From the NCBI GenBank assembly GCA_023426505.1, contig JAFAAP010000047.1:1-48773 (forward strand): a stretch of 48,773 nucleotides of DNA, written 5' to 3'. Both the position numbers and the translations under genes were made by a program. Of the stretch, positions 27,445-35,412 are shown one piece after another. The DNA comes from Pseudomonadota bacterium. Its GTDB lineage: Bacteria > Pseudomonadota > Alphaproteobacteria > Rhizobiales > Beijerinckiaceae. How positions within the stretch are numbered: position 1 is the first letter of the stretch; each line of letters opens with the position of its first letter. The notes beneath the pieces were generated by a model. That model was not told where the DNA came from and made no database searches. It worked only from the letters and a program-made list of their open reading frames with translations.

Positions 27445-28215
27445 ATGTCCGATCTGAAGCGGTCTTCGCGCCGCATTTCCACACCGAAGCCCGCCCCCGT
27501 CGTCCCGGTCGCCAAGGCCTCAGCCAAAGCCTCCGCCAAGTCGGCCGCGAAGGCCGCGCGCACCCGTGCGCCCAAGCCCGTCGACAAGGCGACGATGCTC
27601 GAGATCTTCCGCCGCTTCCACGAGGCGATGCCCGAGCCGAAGGGGGAGCTGGAGCACACCAACCCATACACGCTCCTCGTCGCCGTGGCGCTCTCGGCGC
27701 AGTCGACCGATGTCGGCGTCAACAAGGCCACCCGCGAACTCTTCGTCGTCGCCGACACGCCGCAGAAGATGCTGGCCCTCGGCGAGGACGGGCTGAAAAG
27801 CCACATCAAGACCCTGAACTTCTTCAACACCAAGGCCCGGAACGTGATCGCCCTGTCGCGGCGTCTGGTGGAGGAGTTCGGCGGCGGGGTGCCCAATTCC
27901 GTCGAGATCCTGGAGACCCTGCCGGGGGTCGGGCGCAAGACCGCGAGCGTGGTGGTCAACATCGCCTACGGCGACCCGCGCATCGCGGTCGACACGCACA
28001 TCTTCCGCGTCGCCAACCGCATCCCGCTCGTGGTGACGAAGACGCCCCTCGACACCCAGGTCGCGCTCGAGGCCCTGATCCCGGACCAGTACCGCCTCCA
28101 CGCCCATCACTGGCTGATCCAGCACGGCCGCTACGTGTGCAAGTCGCGCAAGCCCGAATGCTGGCGCTGCCCGATCAGCGACCTGTGCCGCTATCCCGAC
28201 AAGACGCTGGGGTAG
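27445..28215 (+). CDS. nth: endonuclease III Nth
   Basis: The 256-residue DNA glycosylase/AP lyase removes oxidised pyrimidines. The helix-hairpin-helix LPGVGRKTASVVV carries the catalytic Lys; the catalytic Asp is in VDTHIFRVANR; the C-terminal iron-sulfur cluster ligands are C232, C239, C242 and C248 (C-x6-C-x2-C-x5-C). The first 48 residues are a basic, alanine- and lysine-rich tail not found in E. coli Nth; an internal start near M51 is too late for the domain, so the tail is probably real. Confidence 0.95.
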   Translation: MSDLKRSSRRISTPKPAPVVPVAKASAKASAKSAAKAARTRAPKPVDKATMLEIFRRFHEAMPEPKGELEHTNPYTLLVAVALSAQSTDVGVNKATRELFVVADTPQKMLALGEDGLKSHIKTLNFFNTKARNVIALSRRLVEEFGGGVPNSVEILETLPGVGRKTASVVVNIAYGDPRIAVDTHIFRVANRIPLVVTKTPLDTQVALEALIPDQYRLHAHHWLIQHGRYVCKSRKPECWRCPISDLCRYPDKTLG

Positions 28216-28228
28216 GGGAGATCGTTAT

Positions 28229-28335
28229 TCCCGGCCGGAGAGGGCGAATGCCCTCGGAGGGGACGGGAATCCATCAGCGTTGCGGTCGATTGTGGATCCC
28301 CTTCCCGGTCCTGCGGACCGCCCAGGATGACACGG
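28229..28335. repeat. dispersed intergenic repeat, BamHI-site type, second copy
   Basis: The gap between convergent nth and uppP contains GTGGATCCCCTTCCC (28292-28306), identical to 35-49, with a partial left arm GGGAATCCA (28265-28273), and ends in GGATGACAC like the first copy. An inner hairpin GAGGGCGAATGCCCTC lies in its left part. The copy has diverged more than those of the CGTCATTCCGG group. Confidence 0.65.
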
Positions 28336-28352
28336 GAGGCCTGGGAGGGTTT

Positions 28353-29150
28353 TCACCCGAAGACGATCAGCCCCGCGAGCCCGGCGGACCCGAGCAGGAT
28401 GCGCCAGAGGGCGAAGGGGGTGTAGCCGTGGCGCGAGACGTAATCGAGGAGCTTCTTCACCACGATGAGCGCCGACACGAAGGCCGTGATGAAGCCGGCC
28501 ACGATGATGGCGGCGTCGTCGGCCGACAGGACCTTGTAGTTCTTCAGGAGGTCGTACGCGAAGGCGCCCGCCATGGTCGGCATGGCGAGGAAGAACGAGA
28601 ACTCCGCCGCGGCCCGCTTGCTCGCCCCCATCAGCATCGCGCCCACGATGGTCGCCCCCGAGCGCGAGACGCCCGGCACCATGGCGAGGCACTGGATGAA
28701 GCCGATCTTGAGGTACATCGAAAGAGGAAAGCGCGTCGCGTCCTCGTGCTTGGCCTCGAGCGGCAGCCCGTCGACCAAGAGGAGCACAAAGCCGCCGGCG
28801 ATCAGGGTCATGCACACGATCCAGGGATCGAACAGCACCTCCTTGATGAAGCCGTGCAGCACGGCGCCGATCAGGGCCGCGGGCAGGAACGCGATCAGCA
28901 CGCCGAGGACGAAGCGGCGCGCGTCGGGATCGTGCGGCAGGGCTTTGGCGATGGCCCAGAGGCGGTTGAAGTAGACCGCGAGGATCGCCAGGATCGCACC
29001 GAGCTGGATCAGGACCTCGAAGGTCTTGCCGGTCGACTCGAAGCCGAGAAAGTGGCCGATCAGGAGCAGGTGTCCCGTCGAGGACACCGGCAGGAACTCG
29101 GTCAGGCCCTCGATCAGGCCCAGAAACAGCGCCTCGACAATTTGCGACAT
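28353..29150 (-). CDS. uppP: undecaprenyl-diphosphatase UppP (BacA)
   Basis: This 265-residue integral membrane enzyme recycles undecaprenyl pyrophosphate to the monophosphate for peptidoglycan and polysaccharide synthesis. It has the two family motifs EGLTEFLPVSSTGHLLL (about residues 13-29) and MVPGVSRSGATI (about 157-168), and about eight hydrophobic segments. ATG 29150 is chosen because the family starts a few residues before the first motif; the frame extends to 29222. Confidence 0.94.
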   Translation of the reverse strand: MSQIVEALFLGLIEGLTEFLPVSSTGHLLLIGHFLGFESTGKTFEVLIQLGAILAILAVYFNRLWAIAKALPHDPDARRFVLGVLIAFLPAALIGAVLHGFIKEVLFDPWIVCMTLIAGGFVLLLVDGLPLEAKHEDATRFPLSMYLKIGFIQCLAMVPGVSRSGATIVGAMLMGASKRAAAEFSFFLAMPTMAGAFAYDLLKNYKVLSADDAAIIVAGFITAFVSALIVVKKLLDYVSRHGYTPFALWRILLGSAGLAGLIVFG

Positions 29151-29338
29151 CGTTGAAAATCCTAAAACCGGCGCCAGATGGAGGGCCGTGCCCCGGGCTG
29201 TCAAGGCGACGTGCGCGCCCATTGCGGGTCAGGCGCCGGCGTCCTGCGTCGGGAACATGAGATTCACCAAAATTCCTTACCGCCCCTTAACGGAACGCGG
29301 CCTTATTCTCGCCGTCTGTTTCGCGTCAGACACGCTCC

Positions 29339-30031
29339 ATGGCCATCCTGCACTCGTATCCCTTCTGCCCGCATTCGCGGTTCGCGCGCCTGATCCTGGC
29401 CGAAATGGGAATCGGCGCGCATATCCTCGAGGAGAAGCCGTGGGATCGTCGTCTGCCGTTCCTGGAAATTAATCCCAGCGGCAATCTCCCGCTCTTCATC
29501 GACGAGGACGGGCTGGCGGTGCCGGGGCCCTGGATCATCGCCGAATATCTCGACGATACCAGGGGCGAGGCCATGGGCGACCGGCGCCTCATGCCGCGCG
29601 ACCCCGTGCAGCGGGTGGAGGTCCGGCGGCTCCTCGACTGGTTCCTGGTCAAGTTCCACGACGAGGTTTCGGCTTACCTCGCGACGGAAAAGATCTATAA
29701 GCGCTTCATGCCGACCGAGCTGGGAGGCGGGCCGCCCGACATGGGGGCCATTCGCGCGGCGCGGTCGAACGTGCGATACCACCTCAGCTACATCGGTTAC
29801 CTGATTGCACAGCGGAATTGGCTGGCGGGCGACCAGATGACCTTTGCGGATCTGGCGGCGGCAGCCCATCTGTCGGTGGTGGATTATCTCGGCGACGTGC
29901 CATGGGACGAGAACGAGACAGCGAAATACTGGTACGCCCGGGTGAAGTCCCGGCCGTCCTTTCGCGCGCTCCTGGCGGACCGGGTGCCGGGGATGGCGCC
30001 GTCGACGCATTACGACGACCTGGATTTCTAG
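29339..30031 (+). CDS. glutathione S-transferase family protein
   Basis: The 230-residue protein has a thioredoxin-like N-terminal domain (HSYPFCPHSRFARLIL with C10-P-H-S13 at the active-site position, INPSGNLPLFID cis-proline loop) and a helical C-terminal domain (MTFADLAAAAHLSVVDYLG). It differs from the enzyme at 25.5 kb and resembles the GST commonly placed before queG in Rhizobiales. A near-EcfG promoter (GGAAC-N16-CGTC, 29292-29316) lies just upstream. The substrate is unknown. Confidence 0.87.
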   Translation: MAILHSYPFCPHSRFARLILAEMGIGAHILEEKPWDRRLPFLEINPSGNLPLFIDEDGLAVPGPWIIAEYLDDTRGEAMGDRRLMPRDPVQRVEVRRLLDWFLVKFHDEVSAYLATEKIYKRFMPTELGGGPPDMGAIRAARSNVRYHLSYIGYLIAQRNWLAGDQMTFADLAAAAHLSVVDYLGDVPWDENETAKYWYARVKSRPSFRALLADRVPGMAPSTHYDDLDF

Positions 30032-30057
30032 AAGGGGCAGCGCTCAAGCGCGCCCTC

Positions 30058-31176
30058 GTGGACCGGGCGAGAGGCCTGGGCTTCGACATCGTCCGCGTCG
30101 CCCGGCCGGATGCGATCCCGCTCGCCCCGGAACGGCTGCAGGCCTGGCTCGCGGAGGGCTATCACGGCTCGATGGAGTGGATGGCCGAGACGGCGGAGCG
30201 CCGTTCCGACCCGCAGGCGCTCTGGCCGGAGGTCAGAAGCGTCATCCTGCTCGGCCTCAATTACGGCCCGGCCGAGGACCCGCTCGCGGGCCTCGCCCTG
30301 AAAGACCGCGCCTCGATCTCGGTCTACGCCCGCAACCGCGACTACCACGACGTCATCAAGGGCAAGCTGAAGGAGGCCGCCGGATTCCTGGCCGCCAAGG
30401 CGTCCTCCGACGTGAAGGTTTTCGTCGACACCGCGCCCGTGATGGAGAAGCCGCTTGCGGCCGCCGCCGGCCTCGGCTGGCAGGGCAAGCACACGGTGGT
30501 GGTCTCGCGCGAGTTCGGCAATTGGCTCTTTCTCGGGGCGATCTTCACCACGGCGGAGCTGCCGGAGGACGAGCCGGAGCGGGACCATTGCGGCTCCTGC
30601 CGCCGCTGCCTCGACGTGTGCCCGACCAACGCCTTTCCGGCCCCCTACCAGCTCGATGCGCGCCGCTGCATCTCCTACCTGACCATCGAGCACAAGGGCC
30701 ACATCCCGGCGGATCTGCGCCAGGGCATCGGCAATCGGGTCTTCGGCTGCGACGACTGCCTCGCGGTCTGTCCCTGGAACAAGTTCGCCCAAGCCGGCCG
30801 TGAGGCCCGGCTCGTGCAGCGCGACGATCTCGCGGCCCTGCCGCTGGCGGAGCTCGCCCGCCTCGACGATCCGGCCTTCCGGGCGCGCTTCGCCGGCACG
30901 CCGATCAAGCGCACGGGCCGCGACCGCTTCGTCCGCAACGTGCTCATCGCCATCGGCAATTCGGGCGATGCGGGATTGGCCGAGGAGGCCGTGAGCCTCC
31001 TCGACGACGCCTCGCCGCTGGTGCGCGCCATGGCGGTCTGGGCCATCGCCCGCCTGCTGCCGGCGGAGGAGGTCTCGGCCCATCGCGAGGCGCGCCGGGA
31101 CATCGAGACGGACGAGGACGTGCGCCTTGAATGGCAGCGCGCCCTTTCGGGCATTCCCAATGAGGCGGCCGCATGA
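30058..31176 (+). CDS. queG: epoxyqueuosine reductase QueG
   Basis: The product (about 372 residues from GTG 30058) reduces epoxyqueuosine to queuosine in tRNA wobble position 34 using cobalamin. It has the QueG N-terminal domain, two 4Fe-4S motifs (CGSCRRCLDVCPTNAF and CDDCLAVCPWNKF) and a C-terminal HEAT-like region. The start is uncertain: family similarity seems to begin a few residues before GTG 30058 (LKRALVDRARGLGFD), but the only upstream in-frame ATG near enough (29902) lies deep inside the preceding GST gene. A GGGG ribosome-like site at about 30034-30037 precedes no standard start codon at normal distance. Confidence 0.88.
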   Translation: MDRARGLGFDIVRVARPDAIPLAPERLQAWLAEGYHGSMEWMAETAERRSDPQALWPEVRSVILLGLNYGPAEDPLAGLALKDRASISVYARNRDYHDVIKGKLKEAAGFLAAKASSDVKVFVDTAPVMEKPLAAAAGLGWQGKHTVVVSREFGNWLFLGAIFTTAELPEDEPERDHCGSCRRCLDVCPTNAFPAPYQLDARRCISYLTIEHKGHIPADLRQGIGNRVFGCDDCLAVCPWNKFAQAGREARLVQRDDLAALPLAELARLDDPAFRARFAGTPIKRTGRDRFVRNVLIAIGNSGDAGLAEEAVSLLDDASPLVRAMAVWAIARLLPAEEVSAHREARRDIETDEDVRLEWQRALSGIPNEAAA

Positions 31177-32048
31177 GGCTCTTCGTCTTCGGCATCGGCT
31201 ACACGGCGCAGGCCTTCATCCGTGCACGGGACTGGACCCATGTGGCCGGCACCGTCCGGCACGCCGACAAGGCCGCCCGGCTGACGGAGAACGGCATCCG
31301 GGCCCATGCGCTGGACGACCTCGCGGAGGCTTCGGCCCTCGAGGCCGCCATCCGGTCTGCCGACGCCATCCTGGTCTCAGCCCCGCCCGACGCGGATGGC
31401 GAGCCGACCCTGGCCCAGTTCCGCGAGGCCGTCGCGGCGGCCCCGGACCTCGCCTGGATCGGCTATCTCTCCACCACCGGCGTCTACGGCGACCGCGGCG
31501 GCGACTGGGTCGACGAGGCGATGGCGGCGACGCCGCAGAGCGCCCAGTCGCGGCGGCGGCTCGCCGCCGAAAAGGCGTGGCTCGCCTTCGGGCAGGAGAC
31601 CGGCAAGCCGGTCCACATCTTCCGCCTGACCGGCATCTACGGTCCCGGCCGCAACGCGCTTGCGAACCTTTCGCGCGGCACGGCCCAGCGCATCGTCAAG
31701 CCGGGCCAGGTCTTCAACCGGATCCATGTGGACGACATCGCCGCGACGCTCGCCGCCTCTCTCGGGCGCCCGCATGCCGGCGCGGTCTACAACGTCTCTG
31801 ACGACGAGCCCGCGCCGCCGCAGGACGTGGTGACGTATGCGGCGGGTCTCATGGGCGTTGAGCCGCCGCCGGAGATTCCGTTCGAGACGGCCGCGATGAG
31901 CCCGATGGCCCGCAGCTTCTATGCGGAGAACAAGCGGATCGCGAACCGGCTGATCAAGCAGGAGCTCGGCGTGAAGCTGCGCTATCCGACCTATCGCGAG
32001 GGCCTCTTGGCCCTTCACGCCGCAGGCGAGGGCGCTCAGGTCGCGTGA
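31173..32048 (+). CDS. SDR / NAD-dependent epimerase-like protein (YeeZ type)
   Basis: The 291-residue protein has a Rossmann N-terminus (LFVFGIGYTAQAF) and extended-SDR landmarks (STTGVYGDRGG, LTGIYGPGRNAL, HVDDIAA). The usual YxxxK is not obvious; the motif region reads differently, as in the YeeZ/COG0451 branch, so catalysis is uncertain. Its ATG overlaps the queG stop (ATGA), so they are co-translated. It converges with olsB, overlapping its stop by 13 bases. Confidence 0.82.
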   Translation: MRLFVFGIGYTAQAFIRARDWTHVAGTVRHADKAARLTENGIRAHALDDLAEASALEAAIRSADAILVSAPPDADGEPTLAQFREAVAAAPDLAWIGYLSTTGVYGDRGGDWVDEAMAATPQSAQSRRRLAAEKAWLAFGQETGKPVHIFRLTGIYGPGRNALANLSRGTAQRIVKPGQVFNRIHVDDIAATLAASLGRPHAGAVYNVSDDEPAPPQDVVTYAAGLMGVEPPPEIPFETAAMSPMARSFYAENKRIANRLIKQELGVKLRYPTYREGLLALHAAGEGAQVA

Positions 32049-33046
32049 CGGTTCGCGCCCGGCCCGAAGTGGTCGATGTAGCGCGGATTGATGGCGGAGA
32101 CCGGCAGGATCACCAGCACGTCCGTAGTGCGGAACTGGCGGTCGATCACCGCGCCGCGCCCGAAGCTGGCACCGAGCCGCAGATATCCCTTGATCATCGG
32201 CGGCAGAGCATGCAGAGCCGCCCTCGGGTCCACCGCGTCTCGGGCCAGGATGTCCATCGGCGTGTGGCGCTCGGGCAGCGCGCTCGCCTGCCACTCCTCC
32301 GGCGCGGAGGCAAAGTGGTGCAGGAAGCTCAAGGGCAACGCCAGCGCCTGCGGGTCCGTGCCCTCCAGGCTGGCGCAGCCGATCATCACGTCGATCCGGT
32401 GGTGGAGCACGTAGGTCCAGATCCCGTGCCAGAGCAGCTCGACCGTGCGCTTGTTGCGATAGCGCTTGAGCACACAGGAGCGGCCAAGCTCGAGGAAACG
32501 CAAGGAGCGGTGGGCGTCGAGAAGGGGCGCGATGTCGTATTCGCCCGCGGTGTAGAAGCCCCAGTGCCGGTCCGCCACCTCCTGGCGCAGGAGCCGGTAG
32601 GTGCCGACCACCTTCGGCTTCGCCGGACGGAAGGGCTTGGGCTTCACGTCGTGGTCGAGGACGAGCAGGTGATCGCAGATCGCGTCGTAATCGTCGATGT
32701 CGCGGCGCGACAGCATCGAGGCGGCGCTGGGCGCGGCGGACATCTCCTCGTAGAAGACCTTGAAGCGCAGCTTCTGGGCCTGGCGGATCTCCCGGTCCGT
32801 GGTGGCGAGCCGCACTTCGAGCGAACCGATCCGGCCGAGCACCGGATCGAGGCCGCCATGGTCGCGCACCGTCTTCACCCGCCCCGGAATGAAGCGGACC
32901 ATGCCCCTGAAGGGCGTGGGACCGGCGCCTGCTGGTGCGAGGGGGGCCGAAACGGTCTCGGGCGCCGGGGAGGAATGCATCGAAGCCTCGCTCGAACGGG
33001 TGTCGGATCCTAGGCCGACTGTCTTGCGCCGTGACATAAAGCTCAT
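32036..33046 (-). CDS. olsB: OlsB-like L-ornithine N-acyltransferase
   Basis: The product (336 residues from ATG 33046) matches the hemolysin-like GNAT family that includes OlsB, which transfers a 3-hydroxyacyl chain from ACP to ornithine in the first step of ornithine lipid synthesis. Landmarks are IRQAQKLRFKVFYEEM (about residues 85-100), a shielded VVGTYRLL strand and LELGRSCVLKRYRNKRTVELLW. ATG 33037 and ATG 32980 are also possible; 32980 has GAGG upstream but drops 22 residues of low complexity. The acyl-glycerol second gene olsA is not in the window. Confidence 0.78.
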   Translation of the reverse strand: MSFMSRRKTVGLGSDTRSSEASMHSSPAPETVSAPLAPAGAGPTPFRGMVRFIPGRVKTVRDHGGLDPVLGRIGSLEVRLATTDREIRQAQKLRFKVFYEEMSAAPSAASMLSRRDIDDYDAICDHLLVLDHDVKPKPFRPAKPKVVGTYRLLRQEVADRHWGFYTAGEYDIAPLLDAHRSLRFLELGRSCVLKRYRNKRTVELLWHGIWTYVLHHRIDVMIGCASLEGTDPQALALPLSFLHHFASAPEEWQASALPERHTPMDILARDAVDPRAALHALPPMIKGYLRLGASFGRGAVIDRQFRTTDVLVILPVSAINPRYIDHFGPGANRHAT

Positions 33047-33068
33047 TTCGAACGGTTTTGTGACAGGG

Positions 33069-33097
33069 AGTATCGGAACGCCAGGGGGGCTTATCAA
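33069..33097 (-). promoter_or_regulatory. sigma70-type promoter of the olsB-like gene
   Basis: On the minus strand TTGATA (33097-33092) and GATACT (33074-33069) are 17 bases apart, a good housekeeping match. The predicted start near 33062 leaves only about 15 bases before ATG 33046 or about 80 before ATG 32980. Confidence 0.5.
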
Positions 33098-33122
33098 GGA
33101 ATTGCTTGTGTTTTGTTGAACG

Positions 33123-34661
33123 TCAGGCCGCAGCCGAACGCCGGTCCGCATGGGCCCGGTAGGACAGGGCCTCGGCGAGGTGGATGCGGCGCACCTTCTC
33201 CTCGCCGTCGAGATCCGCGAGGGTGCGCGCGACCTTCAGGACCCGGTGGAAGCCGCGCGCCGACAGGCGCATGGCGTTCGCCGCGTCACGGATGAGCGCG
33301 AGGCCCTCGGCGTCGGGCTGGGCGACCTCCTCGAGGAGCGGCGCAGGGCAGGCGGCGTTGGTGGAGACGCCGTCGAGCCCGAGCGCCGCATAGCGCCTTG
33401 CCTGCCGGTCCCGCGCGGCCGCGACCCGTGCGGCCGCCTCGGCCGAGCCCTCGGCGGGCGGCGGCAGGATCAGGTCCGCCGCCGTCACCGCCGGAACGTC
33501 GATGACGAGGTCGATGCGGTCGAGCAGTGGGCCGGAGAGCCGCGCCTGGTACTGGGCGACGCAGCGCTCGTTCGGCTGGCGTCGGCAGACGTAGCCGGGC
33601 TCCGTCGCCTGACCGCAGCGGCAGGGATTCATGGCCGCCACGAGCTGGAACCGCGCCGGATAGGTGATGCGGTGGTTGGCGCGGGCGATGAGGATCTCGC
33701 CGGCCTCGAGCGGCTGGCGCAGGGAATCGAGCACCTGGGGCTGGAACTCAGGCAGCTCGTCGAGGAACAGGACGCCGTGGTGCGCGAGCGACGCCTCGCC
33801 CGGACGGGCGTTGAGACCGCCGCCCACCAGCGCCGCCATGGAGGCGGAGTGGTGCGGGGCCCGGAACGGACGGCGGTTCGACAGGGCGCCGTTCGCCAGG
33901 AGCCCGACCACCGACTGGATCATCGAGACCTCCAGCAGCTCCCGCGGCGAGAGCGGCGGCAGGATCGAGGGCAGGCGCTGGGCCAGCATCGACTTGCCGG
34001 CGCCGGGCGGCCCGTTCATGAGCAGGTTGTGAGCGCCGGCGGCGGCGATCTCGAGCGTCCGCTTGGCGCTCTCCTGTCCCTTGATGTCGCGCAGGTCGGG
34101 CAGCATCCCGGCAGCCGGAAGGATGGCCGGCTCGGGACGCGCCATGACCTGCGTGCCCTTGAAATGGTTGGCGAGCTGGATCAGCGAGCGCGGAGCCAGG
34201 ATCTCGGTGTCGCGGCTCGCCCAGGCCGCCTCCGGCCCGCTCGCCGCGGGGCAGATCAGCCCGTGCCCGCGGTCGAACGCCGCCATGGCGGCCGGCAGGA
34301 CGCCCGCGACGGACGTGATCGAGCCGTCGAGCGCCAATTCGCCCAGGACCGTGAATCCGTCGAGGGCATCCGCCGGAACCGCCCCGATGGCCGCCATGAT
34401 CCCGAGCGCGATCGGCAGGTCGTAATGGCTGCCTTCCTTGGGCAGATCCGCCGGCGCGAGATTGACGATGATCCGCTTCGCCGGCAGCGCCAGTCCAGAC
34501 GCCACGAGGGCCGAGCGGACCCGCTCGCGCGATTCGGCCACCGCCTTATCGGGCAGGCCCACCACCGCGAAGGCGACGTTGCCGGGAGAGATCTGCACCT
34601 GGACGTCGACGGCCCGGGCCTCGATGCCCTCGAAGGCGACCGTTGAGATGCGCACGACCAT
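33123..34661 (-). CDS. comM: YifB/ComM family AAA ATPase
   Basis: This 512-residue protein is a full-length ComM (YifB, Mg-chelatase-like) protein. In order: Lon-protease-like N-terminal fold (MVVRISTVAFEGIEA...VGLPDKAVAESRERVRSAL), Walker A NGPPGAGKSM at about residues 216-225, Walker B VLFLDELPEF, a Cys cluster (NPCRCG...VCRRQPNERC) and a C-terminal helical domain. In competent bacteria ComM helps branch migration during transformation; in Rhizobiales the role is less clear. It starts at ATG 34661. Confidence 0.93.
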   Translation of the reverse strand: MVVRISTVAFEGIEARAVDVQVQISPGNVAFAVVGLPDKAVAESRERVRSALVASGLALPAKRIIVNLAPADLPKEGSHYDLPIALGIMAAIGAVPADALDGFTVLGELALDGSITSVAGVLPAAMAAFDRGHGLICPAASGPEAAWASRDTEILAPRSLIQLANHFKGTQVMARPEPAILPAAGMLPDLRDIKGQESAKRTLEIAAAGAHNLLMNGPPGAGKSMLAQRLPSILPPLSPRELLEVSMIQSVVGLLANGALSNRRPFRAPHHSASMAALVGGGLNARPGEASLAHHGVLFLDELPEFQPQVLDSLRQPLEAGEILIARANHRITYPARFQLVAAMNPCRCGQATEPGYVCRRQPNERCVAQYQARLSGPLLDRIDLVIDVPAVTAADLILPPPAEGSAEAAARVAAARDRQARRYAALGLDGVSTNAACPAPLLEEVAQPDAEGLALIRDAANAMRLSARGFHRVLKVARTLADLDGEEKVRRIHLAEALSYRAHADRRSAAA

Positions 34662-34768
34662 GATACCGAACTCCCCGCGAAAGAGCCCGGATCATATCGT
34701 CTGGCGTCCAAACGTGATAGCGTTGCTTTGACGTTGTCCATCACCTTCCGGCAACTTGGTCGCACGAG

Positions 34769-34793
34769 GGAACCATGGCCCTTTCGCCGCGTT
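34769..34793 (+). promoter_or_regulatory. EcfG-type general stress response promoter
   Basis: GGAAC (34769-34773), 16 bases, then CGTT (34790-34793) exactly match the alphaproteobacterial EcfG consensus GGAAC-N16/17-CGTT. It reads toward the response regulator at 34942, giving a leader of about 140 bases. The 280 bases between comM and the regulator hold no other gene; a weaker TTGACG...TATACG with a long spacer is at 34869-34900. Confidence 0.6.
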
Positions 34794-34941
34794 GAGTCCG
34801 ACTGAATGCACAAGGGCGGCCCCAGACGGCCCGACGGTTCATGATTGTTTGCAGCTTGAAATATCTCCTTGACGTCTACGGACGGGAGGTCAGGTATACG
34901 CGCCGGCATCGTCATGCGTTCGGATGCGGAGGATTGTAGGT

Positions 34942-35397
34942 TTGAGTTCGGGAAAATCTCTGCGCATCCTGGTTGTCGAAGACGAGATCCTCATCGCGCT
35001 GGAGCTTGAGAGCCTGTTGCAGGAAGCCGGTCACGACGTGGTCGGGGTCGCCACGTCCTGTGAAGAGGCCCTGGCCATGGCGCGCAATCTCGCCCCCGAT
35101 CTCGCGTTCGTCGACATTCATCTGACCGATGGCCCGACCGGTGTGGACGTATGCCGGCACCTCACGAGCCAGCTCGGAGTCACGACCCTGTTCATGACCG
35201 CCAACGCCAAACGCATCCCGGAGGATTTCGCCGGCGCCTGTGGCGTCATTGCGAAGCCCTACACAGAGCGCGGCGTCCGCGAGGCCCTGGCCTACGTCAT
35301 CGTGGGCCAGAAGCCCCATGGGGCGGGCGCGGCCCAGACCATGACCTTCGTGCCGTTCGAGGCCATGTCCCGCGAGGACAGCTCGCAGGTTTCCTGA
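34942..35397 (+). CDS. single-domain response regulator
   Basis: The product (151 residues) is a CheY-like receiver without an output domain: acidic pair E13-D14 (VVEDEIL), phospho-acceptor D58 (FVDIHL), T86 (FMTAN) and K105 (AKPY), plus a tail of about 30 residues. TTG 34942 is preferred because GGAGG (34928-34932) lies nine bases before it; ATG 34924 is in frame but has no ribosome site. No histidine kinase is adjacent. With an EcfG promoter upstream, it may work in general stress signalling. It converges with mutS. Confidence 0.85.
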   Translation: MSSGKSLRILVVEDEILIALELESLLQEAGHDVVGVATSCEEALAMARNLAPDLAFVDIHLTDGPTGVDVCRHLTSQLGVTTLFMTANAKRIPEDFAGACGVIAKPYTERGVREALAYVIVGQKPHGAGAAQTMTFVPFEAMSREDSSQVS

Positions 35398-35412
35398 TCC
35401 CGCAGGCCGCGA

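Noticed and set aside
26373..27962. A 529-codon minus-strand frame under DUF2244 and nth
   Set aside because: It runs antisense through nth and out of frame through DUF2244, and the product is arginine- and alanine-rich without family similarity. High G+C genomes give many such shadows.
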